DNA of 7,880 bases from positions 1 to 7,880 of the forward strand of contig CAOXUF010000042.1 of the NCBI GenBank assembly GCA_948560485.1. The letters run 5' to 3'. Below, one piece after another: positions 5,949-7,880 of this stretch. The notes under the pieces are model-generated. The model made no database searches and was not told where the DNA came from. It worked only from the letters and a program-made list of their open reading frames with translations. This DNA is from an uncultured Eubacterium sp. Lineage in GTDB: Bacteria; Bacillota_A; Clostridia; Lachnospirales; Lachnospiraceae. Positions within the stretch are counted from its first letter, which is position 1, and the number at the start of each line of letters is the position of its first letter. The translations under genes and the position numbers were made by a program.

Positions 5949-6785
5949 ATGTTCATGAATAATAAAAAAATTACAAAAAAAATGATAATTAATGTTTTGA
6001 TTTTTAGTAGTATCTTGGGGATAATCGCAGGAATAATTGAGCAGTTTGAGCAAGATATAGAAAGAAAAAAGCATCCAGAAAATATCCCTTATCTTAATCA
6101 TATATATGAAAAATTTATTAAGCGTCCTTTAGATGTTGTACTGGCTTTTTGGGCTTTAGTTGTATTTTCTCCAATTATATTTGTTGTTGCAATTCTTGTA
6201 CATATTAATTTAGGAACACCTGTATTTTTTATCCAAAAAAGGCCAGGAAAGAATGAGAAACTTTTTAAGATTTTAAAATTTCGGACAATGAATAGTAAAA
6301 CAGATGGCAATGGGAATTTTCTCCCCGACTCTATTAGATTAACAAGGTTTGGCAAATTGCTTCGTTCAACTTCTCTTGACGAGCTGCCAGAATTAATTAA
6401 CATTATTAAAGGGGATATGGCAATTATAGGGCCACGTCCACAGCTCGTAAAGGATATGGTATTTATGACATATGAGCAAAGAAGACGCCATTTAATTCGT
6501 CCTGGTTTAAGTGGACTAGCGCAGGTGCGCGGACGAAATGCAATCACATGGGAAGAAAAACTAAATTTAGATCTTGAGTATATGAAAAATATAACATTTT
6601 GGGGAGATATAAAAATAATTGTACAGACAATTATTAATGTATTTAAATGCAAAAATATTTCTCAAGAGGGGCAGGCAACAGCATTAGATTATGGAGATTA
6701 TTTGTTAGAAACAGGAAAAATTAAAAATGTAGATTATACTTTGAAATTGGAAGAAGCGAAAAAGTTATTGAACGCTGATAAATAA
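5949..6785 (+). CDS. Initiating phosphoglycosyl transferase (PglC-like bacterial sugar transferase) with N-terminal extension
   Basis: This monotopic polyprenol-phosphate phosphoglycosyl transferase should load the first sugar-1-phosphate onto undecaprenyl phosphate at the inner membrane face. From the ATG at 5949 (278 aa) the core begins IYEKFIKRPLD (58-62 is KRPLD). It has the re-entrant hydrophobic helix broken by S74-P75, then KFRTM (110-114), the catalytic Asp-Glu pair D144-E145 in SLDELPEL, and IGPRPQ (160-165). PglC itself starts close to this core; here an extra segment of about 50 residues includes a probable transmembrane helix (about 13-30). The start is uncertain: the frame is open from a TTG at 5910, ATGs occur at 5949, 5955 and 5982, and none has a clear ribosome binding site. 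A GGAG at 5912-5915 leads to no start codon at a normal distance. The preceding two enzymes suggest that its substrate is a UDP-4-amino-4,6-dideoxy-HexNAc or a derivative. Confidence 0.9.
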   Translation: MFMNNKKITKKMIINVLIFSSILGIIAGIIEQFEQDIERKKHPENIPYLNHIYEKFIKRPLDVVLAFWALVVFSPIIFVVAILVHINLGTPVFFIQKRPGKNEKLFKILKFRTMNSKTDGNGNFLPDSIRLTRFGKLLRSTSLDELPELINIIKGDMAIIGPRPQLVKDMVFMTYEQRRRHLIRPGLSGLAQVRGRNAITWEEKLNLDLEYMKNITFWGDIKIIVQTIINVFKCKNISQEGQATALDYGDYLLETGKIKNVDYTLKLEEAKKLLNADK

Positions 6786-6805
6786 ATACAAGGAGAAATT
6801 TGATT

Positions 6806-7657
6806 ATGTTTACACACAAAAAATATCCTCCATTTTCTGTGGCAATGTCTGTATATAAAAATGATAACCCACAATGGTTTGATCGAGCATTAAAAAGTAT
6901 TACTGTTGAGCAAACGGTTAAGCCGGATGAAATAGTGCTTATTATAGATGGAACTATTCCTGGTAATATAAATCAAGTCATTGTTAAATATCAAAACATC
7001 TGTGAGCAAGAAGAATATAAAATAAAAATTATTCGGAAGCCAATAAATCAGGGCTTAGGAGAAGCATTAAAAACGGCAGTTTTACATTGCCGAAATGAAC
7101 TTATAGCCAGAATGGATAGTGATGATGTTTCCAGGCCTTATCGTTTTGAAAAACAATTGGGTTTTATGCAGAAACATCCAGAAGTATCTATTGTAGGTGG
7201 TCAGATTAGAGAATTTATTGGTGATATGGATAAAGTGGTAGGAAAACGCTGTGTACCTTGTTGTAATGCAGAAATTAAACATTATATGAAACGAAGATGC
7301 CCATTTAATCATATGACAGTAATGTTTCGTAAACAGGCAGTAATAGCTGCTGGAAATTATAAAAGCTGGCCTTGGAATGAAGACTATTATCTTTGGATCA
7401 GACTTGCAGAAAAGAATTTTATTTTTGCAAATCTTTCCCATGTTTTAGTTGATGTTCAGGTTGGTAAAGATATGTATCAAAGAAGAGGAGGAATAGAGTA
7501 TTTTAAAAGTGAGGCAGCAATTCAAAAATTAATGTTGCAAAAAAAAATTATTAATGTTTTGCGTTACACTATTAATATATTAGTAAGATTAATTCTTCAA
7601 ATGATTATGCCTAATAATTTAAGAGGATTTATTTTTAGAAAATTTGCCAGAAAATAA
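6806..7657 (+). CDS. Family 2 glycosyltransferase (AmsE-like)
   Basis: This 283-aa protein has a GT-A fold. The N-terminal strand SVAMSVYKNDNP (11-22) is followed by EIVLIIDG (42-49) and INQGLGEALKTA (80-91). The metal-binding DSDD motif is at 104-107 in ARMDSDDVSRP, and the likely catalytic base is in NED (191-193) of WPWNEDYYLWIRL. This pattern resembles GT2 enzymes of exopolysaccharide clusters such as amylovoran AmsE. It should add a sugar to the lipid-linked primer; donor and linkage cannot be told. The C-terminus (about 248-280) is hydrophobic and basic and may lie on the membrane. The ATG at 6806 is preferred to the in-frame TTG at 6800 because AGGAG (6791-6795) is 10 nt away. The gap to the previous gene is only 20 nt, so the two are surely co-transcribed. 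A run of nine A (7539-7547) lies near the 3' end, and the DNA is very AT-rich. Confidence 0.9.
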   Translation: MFTHKKYPPFSVAMSVYKNDNPQWFDRALKSITVEQTVKPDEIVLIIDGTIPGNINQVIVKYQNICEQEEYKIKIIRKPINQGLGEALKTAVLHCRNELIARMDSDDVSRPYRFEKQLGFMQKHPEVSIVGGQIREFIGDMDKVVGKRCVPCCNAEIKHYMKRRCPFNHMTVMFRKQAVIAAGNYKSWPWNEDYYLWIRLAEKNFIFANLSHVLVDVQVGKDMYQRRGGIEYFKSEAAIQKLMLQKKIINVLRYTINILVRLILQMIMPNNLRGFIFRKFARK

Positions 7658-7715
7658 CTAAAATGATAGAAATGTTTTTAAATCTACATAAGGTTAATTC
7701 AAAGGAAGCGTAAAA

Positions 7716-7880
7716 ATGATAAGTTTAAGTTATCTTCTTGACAGATTAAAGGATGTAAAATTAGAAGATTATCTGTCAATTTTTCCAATGACAGTTGCAT
7801 TATTAATAAAGCCCTTTTACAAAAAGAAATATCGTGGAACCTGGTTGATCTGCGAGGAACCAGCAGAAGCCCGAGATAAT
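7716..7880 (+). CDS. CDP-glycerol glycerophosphotransferase-like protein, 5' part only
   Basis: An ATG at 7716, 7 nt after AAAGGAAG (7701-7708), opens a frame that runs to the end of the window (55 codons). The translation contains YRGTWLICEEPAEARDN, which matches the N-terminal landmark of the TagB/TagF/SpsB CDP-glycerol glycerophosphotransferase family (a W-L-I-S/C-E-x-P-x-E-A-R-D-N-G pattern). Members transfer glycerol phosphate from CDP-glycerol to a wall polymer or glycan on the cytoplasmic side. The preceding stretch (MISLSYLLDR to IKPFYKKK) is typical of the variable head of the family. The call rests on about 17 residues, so the exact substrate is open. It starts 58 nt after the glycosyltransferase gene on the same strand. 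Confidence 0.7.
   Translation, partial: MISLSYLLDRLKDVKLEDYLSIFPMTVALLIKPFYKKKYRGTWLICEEPAEARDN

Noticed and set aside
6098..6652. 184-codon minus-strand open frame
   Set aside because: It lies opposite the phosphoglycosyl transferase, whose motifs are intact; its translation has no recognisable domain.
1..7880. CRISPR array, tRNA or rRNA genes
   Set aside because: No regularly spaced repeats and no tRNA- or rRNA-like segment were recognised on either strand.

Overview
The window looks like the start of a phase-variable surface-polysaccharide operon from a low-GC Gram-positive bacterium, most plausibly a gut clostridium (Lachnospiraceae-like). The reasons are AGGAGG-type ribosome binding sites, one near-consensus sigma-A promoter, TTG/GTG-rich start regions, and a gene set (LoaP-type antiterminators, membrane FlaA1/PglF-type dehydratase, DegT aminotransferase, polyprenol-phosphate sugar transferase, CDP-glycerol transferase) typical of capsule or teichoic-like loci in that group. 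The family-level placement is inference; no rRNA or other taxonomic marker is present.

Region 1 (1-1137) is an invertible cassette. A perfect 23-bp inverted repeat lies at 1-23 and 1115-1137. Between the copies are a complete tyrosine recombinase gene on the minus strand (27-1001) and a near-consensus promoter, TTGAAA-N17-TATACT (1077-1105), pointing right. As drawn, the switch is ON: transcription would start near 1112 and cross the right repeat into the operon. Inversion would point the promoter left, out of the window.

Region 2 (1138-2737) is regulatory. A leader of about 200 nt precedes a NusG/LoaP/UpxY-like antiterminator gene (1316-1873). A 276-bp gap follows, holding three 14-bp tandem repeats, a GC-rich hairpin, a 28-codon open frame with a strong ribosome binding site, a second hairpin and a perfect TATAAT. 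A second LoaP-like gene follows (2150-2737). The two leaders share an alignable purine-rich segment.

Region 3 (2786-7880, continuing past the window) is biosynthetic and all on the plus strand: a membrane UDP-HexNAc 4,6-dehydratase, a PLP sugar aminotransferase, a PglC-like initiating phosphoglycosyl transferase with an N-terminal extension, a GT2 glycosyltransferase, and the first 55 codons of a CDP-glycerol glycerophosphotransferase-like protein. Together they predict a glycan primed with a 4-amino-4,6-dideoxy-HexNAc on undecaprenyl phosphate, extended by glycosyltransferases and perhaps decorated or polymerised with glycerol phosphate. The recombinase would decide whether the operon is transcribed, the antiterminators would let polymerase traverse the long operon, and the enzymes would build the polymer. 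The sequence becomes more AT-rich from about 4660 onward, as expected for a mosaic glycan locus.
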